64,000 bases of DNA from Cyrtodaria siliqua (GCA_037043455.1 JAWPHD010006795.1:62001-126000), one strand, 5' to 3'; counted from the stretch's first letter, positions 35,314 to 47,268 are shown. The notes: generated by a model not told the origin, from the letters alone. Numbers and translations are program-made.

Positions 35314-35476
35314 GTTGTCAGCAGCAGACTGCGTGTTGGGGTACAATCTATACTGGGCCTACGCAATGAGAGATGGCGCCCTACTGCACGATTATCCAGT
35401 AATACAACAATACTACGACAGGCTGAGCAGACGAAGCACATTCCAGCGAACGTTTACAGAGGATTCCGACGCTTGA
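35314..35476 (+). CDS. Glutathione S-transferase, last exon
   Basis: Acceptor ATCTACTTCAG (35303-35313). The first base completes a Lys codon. The frame then reads LSAADCVLGYNLYWAYAMRD, DYPVIQQYYDRLSRRSTFQ and ends EDSDA with TGA at 35474-35476. The SAAD motif is the N-capping box of the GST C-domain core helix, and 'DYPV---Y-DRL--R--FQ' is the usual GST tail. Together the three exons give most of a ~200-residue GST lacking its first ~25 residues. Confidence 0.87.
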
Positions 35477-37257
35477 TAATGGATCCTTTACTGTCATAAT
35501 GGTGCTTACTGTTAAAGGCTTCCAAATAAGCAGATTGTAATATAAATATCCAACACGTACAAACATTTTGCAGTAAACTGTCATATTAATTTTATAAGTT
35601 TTATGGACCATCATATATGGCGTAAAATGAGTTAAAAATGAGGTAAAACATCTTTCAGACAAACAAACAAAGACTTTTCAACGAATAAGGGGCTGGGATT
35701 GCTAGTGGAGAGCATGGTGGACTTGCATTCTGGACAATTGTATTAAAGTAAAGAACATTTAATTACAATAACATTTAAAGCTCATCTTTATGTAAAACCT
35801 ATATTTTTTTACAAAATCTGTTGAGACCATTACCACAATGTATGCACAAATTAGCCCATAATGATACAATTTCCTTTTTTTTGTATCCCAATAATAGAAT
35901 TTGTTTAAACTTTCTAAGCACATAGTTTAACGTTTAACATAAATAAAAACAAAATATGCAATAAAAATAATTTTGGATCCCCATGCTTGTTTAGAATTTT
36001 TTTTTGAAACTCTACCCCTCTGCTAAAAGGCCAAGTTTTGTATGAAATTATATAGAAATGGTATATTTTCTTTTTTTGTTATGTTCCTAATAACAGAATT
36101 TGTTCAAACTTTCTATGCACTTATTTGAATATATATTTAGACAATATATGCAATTAAATTTATAGGTCACCATGCATATTGAGATTTAATATTGGTTTTT
36201 GGAACCGTACCATTATGCTTAATTTTTTTAATTTTTTTGGAATTTTTACAAAATGCTATATTTTCCCTATTTTATGTATCTAATAATAGGCCTTTATTTA
36301 AATAAAGACAATGAAAATAATTCAAAAAATAAAAAAATTCAAAAAAAATTCAAAAAAAATTCAAAAAATACAACTAGACATCAAAAACAACATTCCTGTA
36401 AATTTGTAGAAAAATCCATCCACTAGTTTTAGAAGAGAAGTCACCCAAAGAAGCTGCGCATGGAAAACTACCGAAAATGCCTTTAAATATACAGTAAAAC
36501 ACAGAGTGAGGACAATGGTGGTAGGAGTTTATATAGTTCTATGGATCTATGAATCCCACATGTGGACATATTTTCTAGTTTATTGATTAGTTCATTAGGG
36601 ATACATTTCACAATTTTACTATATACGTTGGTATGGCTGGCCCTTCCTATATATGGTATATCCCACTTAGTTACAACCATTAACCCCACTATCCTCCTCT
36701 TCAATAAACGTGGCTCCAGCGTAAAGGGAGTTTTTACGATAGAATTTGCAGCAACTCTGCAGTTCAGGGTGAGAAGGTTCTAGGCCCATTTTCCATATTT
36801 TATCTCGATGTACATGGAAGATGAGCCTGGCATGTTCATGCTTGTTAGGCGCTATATAACCTGTAATGTGTTGGTGCGCCTTAAAACCCCAATTCAATTC
36901 AATTCAAATGAGCCTCAACCATATTTGAAACAGTCAAGTGATCATGGTCTCTGACATCTGTTGTTAAATACCTATAGCAAATGGTTATCTGGGCTTCCAA
37001 CCAGTTTTAAGCTCTATTGGCCAAAAGCTGGGTGAGCTTTAATGATGGTATGTTGGCTGTCGTGGTCCGTTTCTCATTCTGTAGAATGTGATAACTAAAC
37101 AATATTTGATTTTAGGGTTAGTTTCAATAAGATTTTGAACGAGTCGACAATGAGCAAAGTCAACGCTTATGAACGCAATAACGTCATTAAATTTCGCTGA
37201 ATTTGACCTATAGATATGACCCCCATATTCATTTTGTCATTTTTATATGCTCATTCA
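35477..37257. other. Downstream of GST, AT-rich, no gene
   Basis: AT-rich sequence with A/T runs (for example 36310-36370). A possible polyadenylation AATAAA is near 35943. Only the dispersed repeat at 36745-36905 is recognisable. Confidence 0.45.
36745..36905 (+). mobile_element. SINE/LINE 3'-end repeat with AATTC tail, copy 1
   Basis: Contains GCAACTCTGCAGTTCAGGGT and GATGAGCCTGGCATGTTCAT, then GGTGCGCCTTAAAACCCC and an (AATTC)n tail. Near-identical to 60625-60786 and more distantly to 37258-37405. The simple-repeat tail suggests retrotransposition. Confidence 0.65.
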
Positions 37258-37405
37258 ACCTGGAAACGTGGCTCCATGTGCAGGTAAGAAGGTTCATTCT
37301 CCATATTTTATTTTGATGTAAATGGAGGGTGGGCCTGGCACATTCATTCCTGTTAGGTGCCATATAACCTTTCATGTATTGGTGCACCTTGAAAACCCAA
37401 TGCAA
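37258..37405 (+). mobile_element. SINE/LINE 3'-end repeat, copy 2 (diverged)
   Basis: Contains GTGGGCCTGGCACATTCATT and GTGCCATATAACC, then GGTGCACCTTGAAAACCCAA. Related to 36745-36905. It is followed by a second repeat block at 37430-37730, in the same order as at 60625-61240. Confidence 0.55.
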
Positions 37406-37429
37406 TACATACTTTTTAAACTGTTTCAG

Positions 37430-37730
37430 AATATGAGGTGACATTTTATGTGTATGTGTCATCAATGGTTGTGTGTCTTGCAGTAAATTTAGAGTTAAGG
37501 TCTCTGAGTTAAGGTGAAATGGTTGTGTCCGGTTCATAACTGGTAATCCATTTGAGGTAAAGGGATGAAACTTCATTATATACAATATGTTGCGCACCAG
37601 ATTCATTTTTCACATGTGTAAGGTCAAGGGTGAAAGTCAGCCAATGTTTGTTGTTCAGACACTGCTTCAGATAATTAATAGATGATGTACTTCACATACA
37701 TTTGGGGTCTTATGTTAAGGGTTCAAGGTA
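37430..37730. repeat. Dispersed repeat block, copy 1
   Basis: Shares TTTTATGTGTATGTGTCATC, AACTGGTAATCCATTTGAGG-like and CAGATAATTAATAGATGATG with 60900-61240 in the same order. Confidence 0.6.
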
Positions 37731-37961
37731 ATGCAATTTTGTCTACTAAACCACTTAAAGCTACAGAGTCCCTATATCAATCGATTTCTTCTTTGTAGGC
37801 GTGTCTTTATTTGTAACTTCATGTTCACCAGCTCATGTCGAAATCGGGTATTTAAGCGAGCAAATATAGCGAAGGAAATCATTTACTGTATATACATCGA
37901 CCAGTGCACATCGTACCTATACACAGGTAACAGTAATGTTTACAAAAAAAAAGTTAGCTTC

Positions 37962-38034
37962 TTTCGGGGCTCGAACACACGACCTTCTGATTTCAAGTCC
38001 TCTGCTCTATCCACTGAACTACGACTCTACTTGA
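37962..38034 (-). other. tRNA-like sequence (degenerate)
   Basis: On the minus strand, GTAGTTCAGTGGATAGAGC matches a D-arm/A box. ACTTGAAATC gives an anticodon loop with TGA, and GTGTTCGAGCCCC matches a B box. The anticodon and T stems have mismatches. I read it as a tRNA-derived pseudogene or SINE head, not a functional tRNA. Confidence 0.5.
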
Positions 38035-38313
38035 GAAAATAGTATACTAACTACCATATATTATGAGGCAAAATAACTTAACATATTTGAACGCAACTAA
38101 TGATGGATCAATAAATATGCAGTCCATATTGTCGCACGTGTAAATTAACATTGCCTGGTGTAATACTGTATCTTATCAATATGAAATTAATACTTCGCCT
38201 CAAATCAACCATATCTCGACTTTTTATTTAGCGCTTGATGAGTTTGTGTGCGCGCTCTTGTTATTACGTAATGCCTATTTAGTGTTAAAAATGCTACAAA
38301 ATACCAATAAATA

Positions 38314-38392
38314 GCAGTGGTCTAGAGGTTCAGCGTACATCTTTCAAATCTTACAAGTGCAAGGCTGTGGTTCAAATCCCGTTCCGGGCAAC
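38314..38392 (+). other. tRNA-like sequence (degenerate)
   Basis: GCAGTGGTCTAGAGGTTCAG resembles an A box. GTGGTTCAAATCCCGTTCCG resembles a B box and T-arm. A run of T follows, as a pol III terminator would. The arms do not make a full cloverleaf by eye. Confidence 0.5.
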
Positions 38393-38965
38393 TATTTTTT
38401 TTATCACATATATTCTTGAGCCGTATATTTATCGATGTTACCTGTACGGAGGCTAAATAAAAATGTGAAGTTTTACGTATCGATTTCTCCTTATATACCG
38501 ACTTTTGGGGTGTTCGTCCATTTGAAACTACTTCACACGTGACTCATTCATATTCATGAGTTATTACCAGTTAAAATAGGGACTGTACAGCTTTAAGATA
38601 ATAGGATGAGACAATCTTGGCGTGTGAATGTGTGTTTTTTTGACAATACACAATTTGCCAAATTTGAAATAATGTAATTTCTGTGTAGAGTCCAGTCATC
38701 AATTGAACATGTTTCGGACGAATTTTCACATAGAAAAGTTACAAACATCAAAGTTAATAGAAGAAAATAAAGTATTCTCCTCCAATACTGTTTGCAGATT
38801 ACAAAAATGCAACTCCTCTAAATTGTACAAGAGCCATATTAACCAGTGGAGCATTCTCAGTCCCTCTTGGGACACTTGTTATCGATTGTTATTTGAACAA
38901 TTATTTTAAGCATGATTGTTATGTTGCTTTAATAGATCAAATATATACGCAATGATCACTGTATG

Positions 38966-39181
38966 TTACATATGGTGGAGTTTATAATACTGTTACATAT
39001 GGTGGAGTTTATAATACTGTTACATATGGTGGAGTTTATAATACTGTTACATATGGTGGAGTTTATAATACTCTTACATATGGTGGAGTTTATAATACTC
39101 TTACATATGGTGGAGTTTATAATACTCTTACATATGGTGGAGTTTATAATACTCTTACATATGGTGGAGTTTATAATACTG
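38966..39181. repeat. 27-bp tandem repeat, eight copies
   Basis: The unit is TTACATATGGTGGAGTTTAT plus AATACTG. The first three copies end in CTG, the next four in CTC, and the last in CTG. The unit is a multiple of three, so both strands show a repetitive ORF without biological meaning. Confidence 0.95.
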
Positions 39182-39206
39182 TTATCTGTCATTCATTTTA
39201 TTTTTA

Positions 39207-40145
39207 GCTCGACTGATCTGAGATCAGCAGAGTTTATGCCGTGGTGCGGCGTCCGTCGTCCGACGGCTGTCCGTAAACTTTTATTTGTAGCGACAACTCC
39301 TCTGAAACTACTGGATGGATATTCATAAAACTTTACAGAAATGTTGCCCATAAAGTCTAGTTGATCCTAGAAAAATTCATGTTGATGTGAAATCCAGGAT
39401 GGCCGCCAAAGCTAAAAATAGAGTTTTAAAATACAAGTTTGTAGCGACTACTTCTTGAAAACTATAAGTGATATTGATATGGGACTTTTTCTAAAATGAT
39501 CAGCATGACATAATGTTGATCCTTGTCAAAAATCGTTTTGATTCAACGTTAAACATGGCTGCCAGCGGCCATCTTTGGTTACATAGAGTTATATAGTAAA
39601 AACTTGTAGCGACTACTCCTCTGAAACTACTTGACGGATGTTCATGAAACTTCACAGGAATGTTGCTCTTGATGTCTAATTGATCCTAGCAAAATTTCAG
39701 GTCGGCCGGAAATTCAAGATGGCCACCACAGCTAAAAATAGATTTAAAATAAATAAGTTTGTAGCGACTACTTCTTCAAAACAATAAGAGATATTGATAT
39801 GGGACTTTTTCTAAAATGATCAGTATGACATGATGTTGGTCCTTGTCGAAAATCGTTTTGATTTGAGGTTAAACATGGCTGCCAGCGGCCATCTTTGTTT
39901 ACATAGAGTTATATAATGAAAACTTGTAGCGACTACTCCTCTGAAACTACTTGACGGATTTTCATGAAACTTCACAGGAATGTTGCTCTTAATGTCTAAT
40001 TGATCCTAGCAAAATTTCAGGTCGGCCGGAAATTCAAGATGGCCGCCATGGTTAAAAATAGATTTTCAAAAAACAAGTCTGTAGCGACTACTTCCTGAAA
40101 TCAAAATCAATCAGTAGAGCTTCAAGGTCATTGACCTCTTGTTTT
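39207..40145 (+). mobile_element. Repeat element with ~320-bp internal repeats, copy 1
   Basis: Begins AGCTCGACTGATCTGAGATC and ends TCAGTAGAGCTTCAAGGTCA, TTGACCTCTTG. The beginning and AATCAGTAGAGCT near the end are short inverted matches. Inside, a ~320-bp unit, itself two related ~160-bp halves each opening with TTTGTAGCGAC-like words, recurs about three times. Non-coding. A longer copy is at 44067-46315. Confidence 0.75.
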
Positions 40146-40474
40146 TGTTGTCTTAATAGTTATATATATTTATAAACAGAAATTTTATAAACAGAAACAT
40201 AGTTGCGTGTATTTCTTGATGAAATGTATTTTGATGAAATTGTTTGTTTTTTATTACCATGATTACAACATTGCTGATTCACAACATTCCTAATTTTCTG
40301 GATCGGTTTCCACTTCTTTTCTGAAACAAAATGTCCCACATACTTGTTTTTTGTTTGAAATAGGGAACTTTTTTTTTGGGTGCAAGTTTCAAGTTGCAAT
40401 CTGTTAAAAATGATGATTAGCTGTTCCACATGTTGTTCTACTGAAACTGCAAATATGCTTAAGTGCTCCAGATT

Positions 40475-40860
40475 ATTAATAATAATAATAATAGACTTTA
40501 TTTACAGAGGGTAATACACATTTATTTACAAAACTAATCTTCCATGTGTATTATTTACACATTTACAATACTTATTGGCAAATTGGTTAAACATAATGAA
40601 TAAGAGATAGACAGTCCAACATACAGTGGTCTAAAACTTCTCATTGTTGCTGGCCACTGCACTGCATGAGCACAGCATGAGGTTAGATATTATCACTAGT
40701 TTGTTGATCACCAGGGTAATTGATAGCCATTATATGAGAGTGTGGCAGACCATCTCTGAGTTGTCTATTTATAACACAAATGTTATCAGTTGTATCCATT
40801 AGAATGAGAGTTAGACATTCACATATTTAATACTGGCTGATTGGGCTTGTAAAGATTGAG
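40475..40860 (-). mobile_element. Possible 3' end of a non-LTR/SINE element
   Basis: On the minus strand it ends CCTCTGTAAATAAAGTCTAT followed by (TTA)n, the look of a retroelement tail with a simple repeat. The rest is unrecognised. Confidence 0.4.
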
Positions 40861-41326
40861 TCCAACACTACATAAAAAATTACTATTTATTTTATATATA
40901 CTGTGTCAGTATTCATAAACAAAAGTGAAAATGCAAGTTAATTGTACAATAACAGGCCATTTCCATACAAATATAATTATTCTGACAACATGTCTATTGA
41001 GAGTTTCTAAAGGCAAACATATACATATACAATATAAATGCAATATACATTTAAAGTGATTTGTAGTATAGAAAAAGAAATATTTTCAAATAAAAAATAC
41101 ACTAGTTTAATAAATATGCACAGAAGTGTCGAATCATCGCATGTTGTTTTGTTGCGTTCAGTTTGGTGTGCATAATAGCATATGTTTTCTAGCAATGTGT
41201 TTAATGAATTCAATATTAAACAGGGACTCAATTAAGATCCTATTTATCAGTAATGTTATGCGACGCAATAATTATATGAATAAGGTAACGAAAGGTCGAG
41301 AGTTATTCTCCAATACAATCAAATAT
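40861..41326. other. No feature seen
   Basis: AT-rich. ORFs at 41007-41231 (minus) and 41126-41353 (plus) overlap each other and have no known domain. Confidence 0.4.
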
Positions 41327-41602
41327 CGTAGCCCATCGAGGTGTTTAAATTAACCAACGAGATGAAACCATACTCTATTTTTGAAGCATGTCCATTTCAG
41401 CTCCCTGCCATACTCTAACTTCCAATAACTGGTAGTTGTAGTACACCATTTATTTTGACAGGTATTATGTAATAGATAGAGTATGGTTTCATTGAGTTGG
41501 TTCATTTAAACATCGAGATGGGCGTAGCCCATCGAGGTGTTTAAATTAACCAACGAGATGAAACCATACTCTATTTGTTTTGTAGCATGTCCATTTCAGC
41601 TC
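41327..41602. repeat. Palindromic repeat with two direct and one inverted copy
   Basis: GTAGCCCATCGAGGTGTTTA, continuing to AAACCATACTCTA, occurs at about 41329 and 41525. The inverted form (GAGTATGGTTTCATTGAGTT to AACATCGAGATGGG) lies at 41478-41522, directly abutting the second direct copy to make a hairpin of about 45-bp arms. Confidence 0.8.
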
Positions 41603-41680
41603 TATTTCAGTTATTCTAACTGTTATTCTCACTGTTATTCTCACAGTTATTCTGACAGGTCTTATTTTCAAGTAAACGAT

Positions 41681-42579
41681 TTACACCTGTGTCTGAACAA
41701 AGAGAATTGTCTGTGACCATGCTACAATTTCAATTAGACGATTTACACATGTGCTATTACAAAGAGAATGTTCAGTGACCATGCTACAATGCATGTTATT
41801 TATGATAAATATAATTGCAACTTCTAATCTAGGACACGTATCTACTAGTATCATTTTAATGTACCTGTAGGAATATGTACAAACATCAGGTTGTAATTTT
41901 AGCAATACTTTAATACTTCTGTAAATGTTCAGGTTCCCACATGTTTTGTTTAATTTTTGGGAGTTGATGTTAACTGACGTTTCCTCCGTGCACCTTGTTG
42001 AGGTCTTGAGTGTAACTGCCGTTTTGAGGTTTTTGCCGTATGTGGCAATGGCAGTTCTTCCAGTGACTTGAAATGTGATTCTGGTCCGAAAGTTGTACTC
42101 TACTTCACCAGAAATGTTTTTCACCAGGCAGCTACTCTCCATAAAATTGGGCATTGTTGCATCATGCTTTCCGGCTGTGTCCAGATATTTTATTTGAAGC
42201 TCGAAAAGTTCTCCAAGCTTCTCAATTGCAGATTCTGGGAGTAACCACCTTTTCGGGTCAATTTGGTTTGAAACCCTGTCTGAGACTTGTCTTCAGACTT
42301 TCCAATCGTAAGAGCCCTTATATTGTCATATGTTAAGTTTTTACCTTGATATCGCTTCGGGCAATAAATGGTTTTGAAGAAATGCTTAAAACATTCTATG
42401 TTCAAAACAACATTTTCTTGAATATTGAAAAGATTATGTCTAAATTGTGTGTTTTCTATTGCAATTTTCATGACAGTCTCGTGTGAAATCTGCTGACATT
42501 TTGGAAAGAAGTCATTCCCACCTAAGCAAAGCGACAGAGCTATTCTTAGACCAATTGTATTACATTTAATTTGATACAT
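41681..42579 (-). pseudogene. Frameshifted fragment of an unnamed, transposon-associated protein
   Basis: The 5' ORF (42579-42190) contains IALSLCLGGNDFFPKCQQIS, a GGNDF string resembling PIN/FEN1-like nuclease cores. Near 42240 the frame shifts. The continuing frame reads LLPESAIEKLGELFELQIKY and then MPNFMESSCLVKNISGEVEY in the 3' ORF (from 42154). I associate this combination with a multicopy protein of bivalve and cnidarian genomes (from memory). No function is assigned. There is no start-proximal context or intron, and further decay follows after about 42050. An alternative is the remnant of a lineage-specific gene family. Confidence 0.5.
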
Positions 42580-42629
42580 TTCTTCTAAACAACTTTTAAA
42601 AAGTGTGGGTATCTCATAAACCTTGACTC

Positions 42630-42800
42630 ACTCACTCCCCCCCCCCCCCCCCCCCCACACTCTCCCACTCCCCCACCCCTCCACACACACGCACGCAATC
42701 ACCCACTAACCTCCAACTCATTCACTCCCCCCTCTCTTCCTACCTCCTCCCATACATCCCTATTCACTCATTTATTCGATCGCTCTCTCACCAATTGCAG
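42630..42800. repeat. C-rich low-complexity tract
   Basis: A run of C at about 42639-42656 followed by CACTC/CCACCC-rich sequence to about 42790. Simple repeat only. Confidence 0.8.
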
Positions 42801-43440
42801 AACAGAAGATGCAATAAATACGTTGTAAAGAACAAAGAATGAAAAATTGCAAGAAACACGGTCATTGCACTACTTAATCCTCTCATTGGTGCAGTATAAT
42901 CAACAATTAGTAATATGTACAAACACTTTGGAACTCTGCAAATATATAATTATAAATAAGTATTTACAAATATGCAAGTTTAACAGAAACACTAACGGGA
43001 TGTGTCACATTTTAAATAAATCAAGATTGCCGTGTGCTACCCTTTAAATGCAACTAAACATATTTGATGTGTCACTTCTTTTAGTTATATTACTTTTTTT
43101 CCCCAATTAATAGCATAATTACATCTGGTTGGAAAAAGAAAATTTACTTTCTTGTCATTGTAGTTGCAACAGGTCTTTGTAAGAGCTTTGTTTAAAATTA
43201 CTGTCCAAAATAATAGGATTACTTCATTAACTTCTAAAATAAAGCACTGTTTTTATATACATCAACACATGTGGCAAGTGGCCGGGGCTGATCAGTTACT
43301 GGTATCTTATTTATTGCTTTTTTATTGCTATTAATTACTCCTGGCATGAACAGGTCAGTTATAATATGGCTTCATGCTGTGATCTAGCTGTTAATGTGTT
43401 CCTCAATTCTGAGGAGTTTTGAGACCACTGTATGTTGGAC
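42801..43440. other. No feature seen
   Basis: AT-rich. Contains a lone AAGATTGCCGTGTG-like element end near 43022, related to the 21025-21395 family. Confidence 0.35.
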
Positions 43441-43446
43441 TGTAGA

Positions 43447-43720
43447 GTTTAATTAACATTGTTGTGGTGATACGGGAAATAATTCCCGAGTGAGAAAGAT
43501 TCTTGCGATATAGAAACGAGTGCGCTTGCGCACAAGTTTCTATATCGCAAGAATCTTTCTCACGAGGGAATTATTTCCCGTATCACGACAACAATGTTAA
43601 TTAAACTATATAATATATATTCTGTGATGAATTTCTTTCCAATCTTCTTTTGACACATGTATTCCTTCTGTCACTCCTTCGGCGACAGCGCGGAGTAATA
43701 CATACATGTCGTGATGTCAC
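43447..43720. mobile_element. Palindromic MITE with a linked tail, copy 2
   Basis: Core 43447-43605 is an almost perfect palindrome (TTTAATTAACATTGTTGTGG to its inverted end; centre near 43527 at GCGCTTGCGC). The following segment matches that after copy 1 (7540-7965), with TATATTCTGTGATGAATTTC, TTTGACACATGTATTCCTTC and GCGCGGAGTAATA. Confidence 0.7.
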
Positions 43721-44066
43721 ATAGCGCGAGTCTTGGCTAGTCGATTTCATGCGGTGTGTGTTTGTATCGCCTGAATTTTTCTAAGAAGGATATACGCCAC
43801 AAATGGAATTTTAAGGTGCAAATATGGATCTGAAATATATAACAATTGTGTAATTATGGATATCGGCTACCATTGTGTACATGACGGATCAAAAATGTGT
43901 TGCATATCGTAACTGAAAATATGTGGCCGGGAGTACTGTCTTCAGTAGAGAAGGGGGTTAAATTTAGATGAAAAAATTACGAATAATGTTTAATAATAGA
44001 TATTTCACACTAAAATTGCAGTGACAATATTAATAACATTCAGTGAGGGTGATACAGTTAATTTTT
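43721..44066. other. No feature seen
   Basis: No ORF or repeat recognised. Confidence 0.35.
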
Positions 44067-46315
44067 AGCTCTACTGATCAGAGATCAGCAGAGCTTATGC
44101 CGTGGTGCGGAGTCCGTCGTCCGTCCGTCCGTCCGTCCGTCTGTCTGTCCGTCTGTCCGTCTGTCTGTCCGTAAACTTTTATTTGTAGCGACTTCACAGC
44201 TGAAACTACTGGATGGATATTCATGAAACTTTACAGAAATGTTGCCCATAAAGTCTAGTTGATCCTAGCAAAAATTCATGTTGATGTGAAATCCAAGATG
44301 GCCGCCTAAGCTAAAAATAGAGTTTTAAAATACAAGTTTGTAGCGACTTCTTCTTGAAAACTATAAGTGATATTGATATGGGACTTTTTCTAAAATGATC
44401 AGCATGACATGATGTTGATCCTAGTCAAAAATCGTTTTGATTCAACGTTAAACATGGCTGCCAGTGGCCATCTTTGTTTACATAGAGTTATATAGTAAAA
44501 ACTTGTAGCGACTTCACAGCTGAAACTACTGGATGGATATTCATGAAACTTTACAGGAATGTTGCTCTTGATGTCTAGTTGATCCTAGCAAAAATTCATG
44601 TTGATGTGAAATCCAAGATGGCCGCCAAAGCTAAAAATAGAGTTTTAAAATACAAGTTTGTAGCGACTTCTTCTTGAAAACTATAAGTGATATTGATATG
44701 GGACTTTTTCTAAAATGATCAGCATGACATGATGTTGATCCTAGTCAAAAATCGTTTTGATTCAACGTTAAACATGGCTGCCAGCGGCCATCTTTGTTTA
44801 CATAGAGTTATATAGTAAAAACTTGTAGCGACTTCACAGCTGAAACTACTGGATGGATATTCATGAAACTTTACAGAAATGTTGCCCATAAAGTCTAGTT
44901 GATCCTAGCAAAAATTCATGTTGATGTGAAATCCAAGATGGCCGCCAAAGCTAAAAATAGAGTTTTAAAATACAAGTTTGTAGCGACTTCTTCTTGAAAA
45001 CTATAAGTGATATTGATATGGGACTTTTTCTAAAATGATCAGCATGACATGATGTTGATCCTAGTCAAAAATCGTTTTGATTCAACGTTAAACATGGCTG
45101 CCAGCGGCCATCTTTGTTTACATAGAGTTATATAGTAAAAACTTGTAGCGACTACTTCTCTGAAACTACTTGGCGGTTTGTTATGAAACTTTACAGGAAT
45201 GTTGCTCTTGATGTCTGATTGATCCAAGAAAAATTTCAGGTCGGCCGGAAATTCAAGATGGCCGTCACAGCTAAAAATAGATTTTTAAAAAATAAGTTTG
45301 TAGCGACTACTTCTTGAAAACTATAAGTGATATTGATATGGGACTTTTTCTAAAATGATCAGCATTACATGATGTTGATCCTAGTCAAAAATCGTTTTGA
45401 TTCAACGTTAAACATGGCTGCCAGCGGCCATCTTTGTTTACATAGAGTTATATAGTAAAAACTTGTAGCGACTACTCCTCTGAAACTACTTGGCGGATTG
45501 TCATGAAACTTTACAGGAATGTTGCTCTTGATGTCTAATTGATCCTATCAAAATTTCAGGTCGGCCGGAAATTCAAGATGGCCGTCACAGCTAAAAATAG
45601 ATTTTTAAAAAATAAGTTTGTAGCGACTACTTCTTGAAAACTATAAGTGATATTGATATGGGACTTTTTCTAAAATGATCAGCATGACATGATGTAGATC
45701 CTTGTGGAAAATTATTTTGATTCGACGTTAAACATGGCTGCCAGTGGCCATCTTTGGTTACATAGAGTTATATAGTAAAAACTTGTAGCGACTACTCCTC
45801 TGAAACTACTTGACGGATGTTCATGAAACTTCACAGGAATGTTGCTCTTGATGTCTAGTTGATCCTAGAAAAATTTCAGGTCGGCCGGAAATTTAAATGG
45901 CCGCCACAGCTAAAAATAGATTTAAAATAATTAAGTTTGTAGCGACTACTTCTTCAAAACAATAAGAGATATTGATATGGGACTTTTTCTAAAATGATCA
46001 GTATGACATGATGTTGGTCCTTGTCGAAAATCGTTTTGATTTGACCTTAAACATGGCTGCTTTGTTTACATAGAGTTATATAATGAAAACTTGTAGCGAC
46101 TACTTCTTTGAAACTACCTGACGGATTTTCATGAAACTTCACAGGAATGTTGCTCTTAATGTCTTATTGATCTTAGCAAAATTTCAGGTCGGCCGGAAAT
46201 TCAAGATGGCCGCAACGGTTAAAAATAGATTTTCAAAAAACAAGTCTGTAGCGACTACTTCCTGAAATCAAAATCAATCAGTAGAGCTTCAAGGTCATTG
46301 ACCTCTTGTTTTTAC
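44067..46315 (+). mobile_element. Repeat element with ~320-bp internal repeats, copy 2 (long)
   Basis: Begins AGCTCTACTGATCAGAGATC and ends GAGCTTCAAGGTCATTGACC, TCTTG. A CCGT/CTGT microsatellite is at 44112-44170. Internal units starting TTGTAGCGACT recur at about 44183, 44503, 44823, 45143, 45463 and 45783 (320 bp apart) and at 46091 (308). Each holds two half-units. Some adjacent units are nearly identical. Non-coding. Confidence 0.8.
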
Positions 46316-47268
46316 CGCGAGTGTGTACTACATAAACAACTGAACAAGTGTATACATACGATACTACAGACTGTCAGTACACATGGGCGAGTACACATTG
46401 ACTCTATTCGTGTTTACACGTCTACTGTTTAGTCACTGTCAGAGTCACTAATAATAGGAAGTATCCTGCGATATTTCGGCTTCTTTGGCGATTCAGCATC
46501 TTCGGTGGGCATTGTGTTAGTGAAAAAATTAAAAGTTCCACCATGTATTGTCGTTGTACCGTGGAATGTGCCGTGGTCTGTTTTTGATGGTAAGTTTTGT
46601 TGATGTTACATTGTGATAGTTGACTGACATCAGGTGAGATTGGTCCTGTTGGGTTACTGTCCTTATTTGTTCTCATTAAGTCAAGGGAGATTTGCTTTTG
46701 TTGTTTCTCATTGACTTTGGAATAACTATTCACACTCTGAATGTTTTTGTGTCCGCTCATCTGAATAGTTGTTGTGTTATCCAAACATCTCTGGAGTTGA
46801 TGTTTACGTACACTATGGTTTGTAAGTTTGCGCTGATCCGCATCATTGACTCCAGAACAGTTACCAACCATGCTTTTCACAAGCTTGTAAATGTGGTTTC
46901 TTTCCATGGCCTGATTTTTATACCAGTTTTGATTTGAATCCGGTTTTCTCAGAGCATTGACACGCAGAAAAAAAATGGACTGTCCGCCTCTATCATTTCT
47001 GCTTGTACGCATTATATGCTTGAACGGGACAACGATTTGGTTCAGCAGTAGCCCAAGCCTTCGGTTTAAATTTCCTGGTGTTACGATGATCCTTCCCAGT
47101 TCTGGTCTTGGTCTTTCTCTCTTTTATATGGCAGAGATACTCATCCCCATCTTCATCCACTAGGATTTCAATGTCACCCCATTTTAAATCACGTTGTTCT
47201 ACGCCCCCTCTCATACCAAGCACCAATGAAAAGGTTAAATGTTTAACATTCGCTTCGGTCCATATAAC

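Larger units (their letters stand above)
37759..38592. mobile_element. 834-bp TTAA element carrying two tRNA-like sequences
   Basis: The ends are AGCTACAGAGTCCCTAT and the inverted ATAGGGACTGTACAGCT. TTAA lies on both sides (37755-37758 and 38593-38596). Two tRNA-like blocks in opposite orientation lie inside. No transposase ORF, so a non-autonomous Kolobok/piggyBac-like element is inferred. Confidence 0.72.

Noticed and set aside
37962..38392. Functional tRNA genes
   Set aside because: A- and B-box-like parts are present, but the anticodon and T stems do not pair properly. They sit inside a transposon.
24236..39181. CRISPR-like arrays
   Set aside because: The 49-bp, 27-bp and other arrays are continuous tandem repeats without unique spacers, in a eukaryotic context.
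38956..39328. ORFs of 78 and 121 codons over the 27-bp repeat
   Set aside because: The unit is a multiple of three without stops, so an open frame is automatic on both strands.
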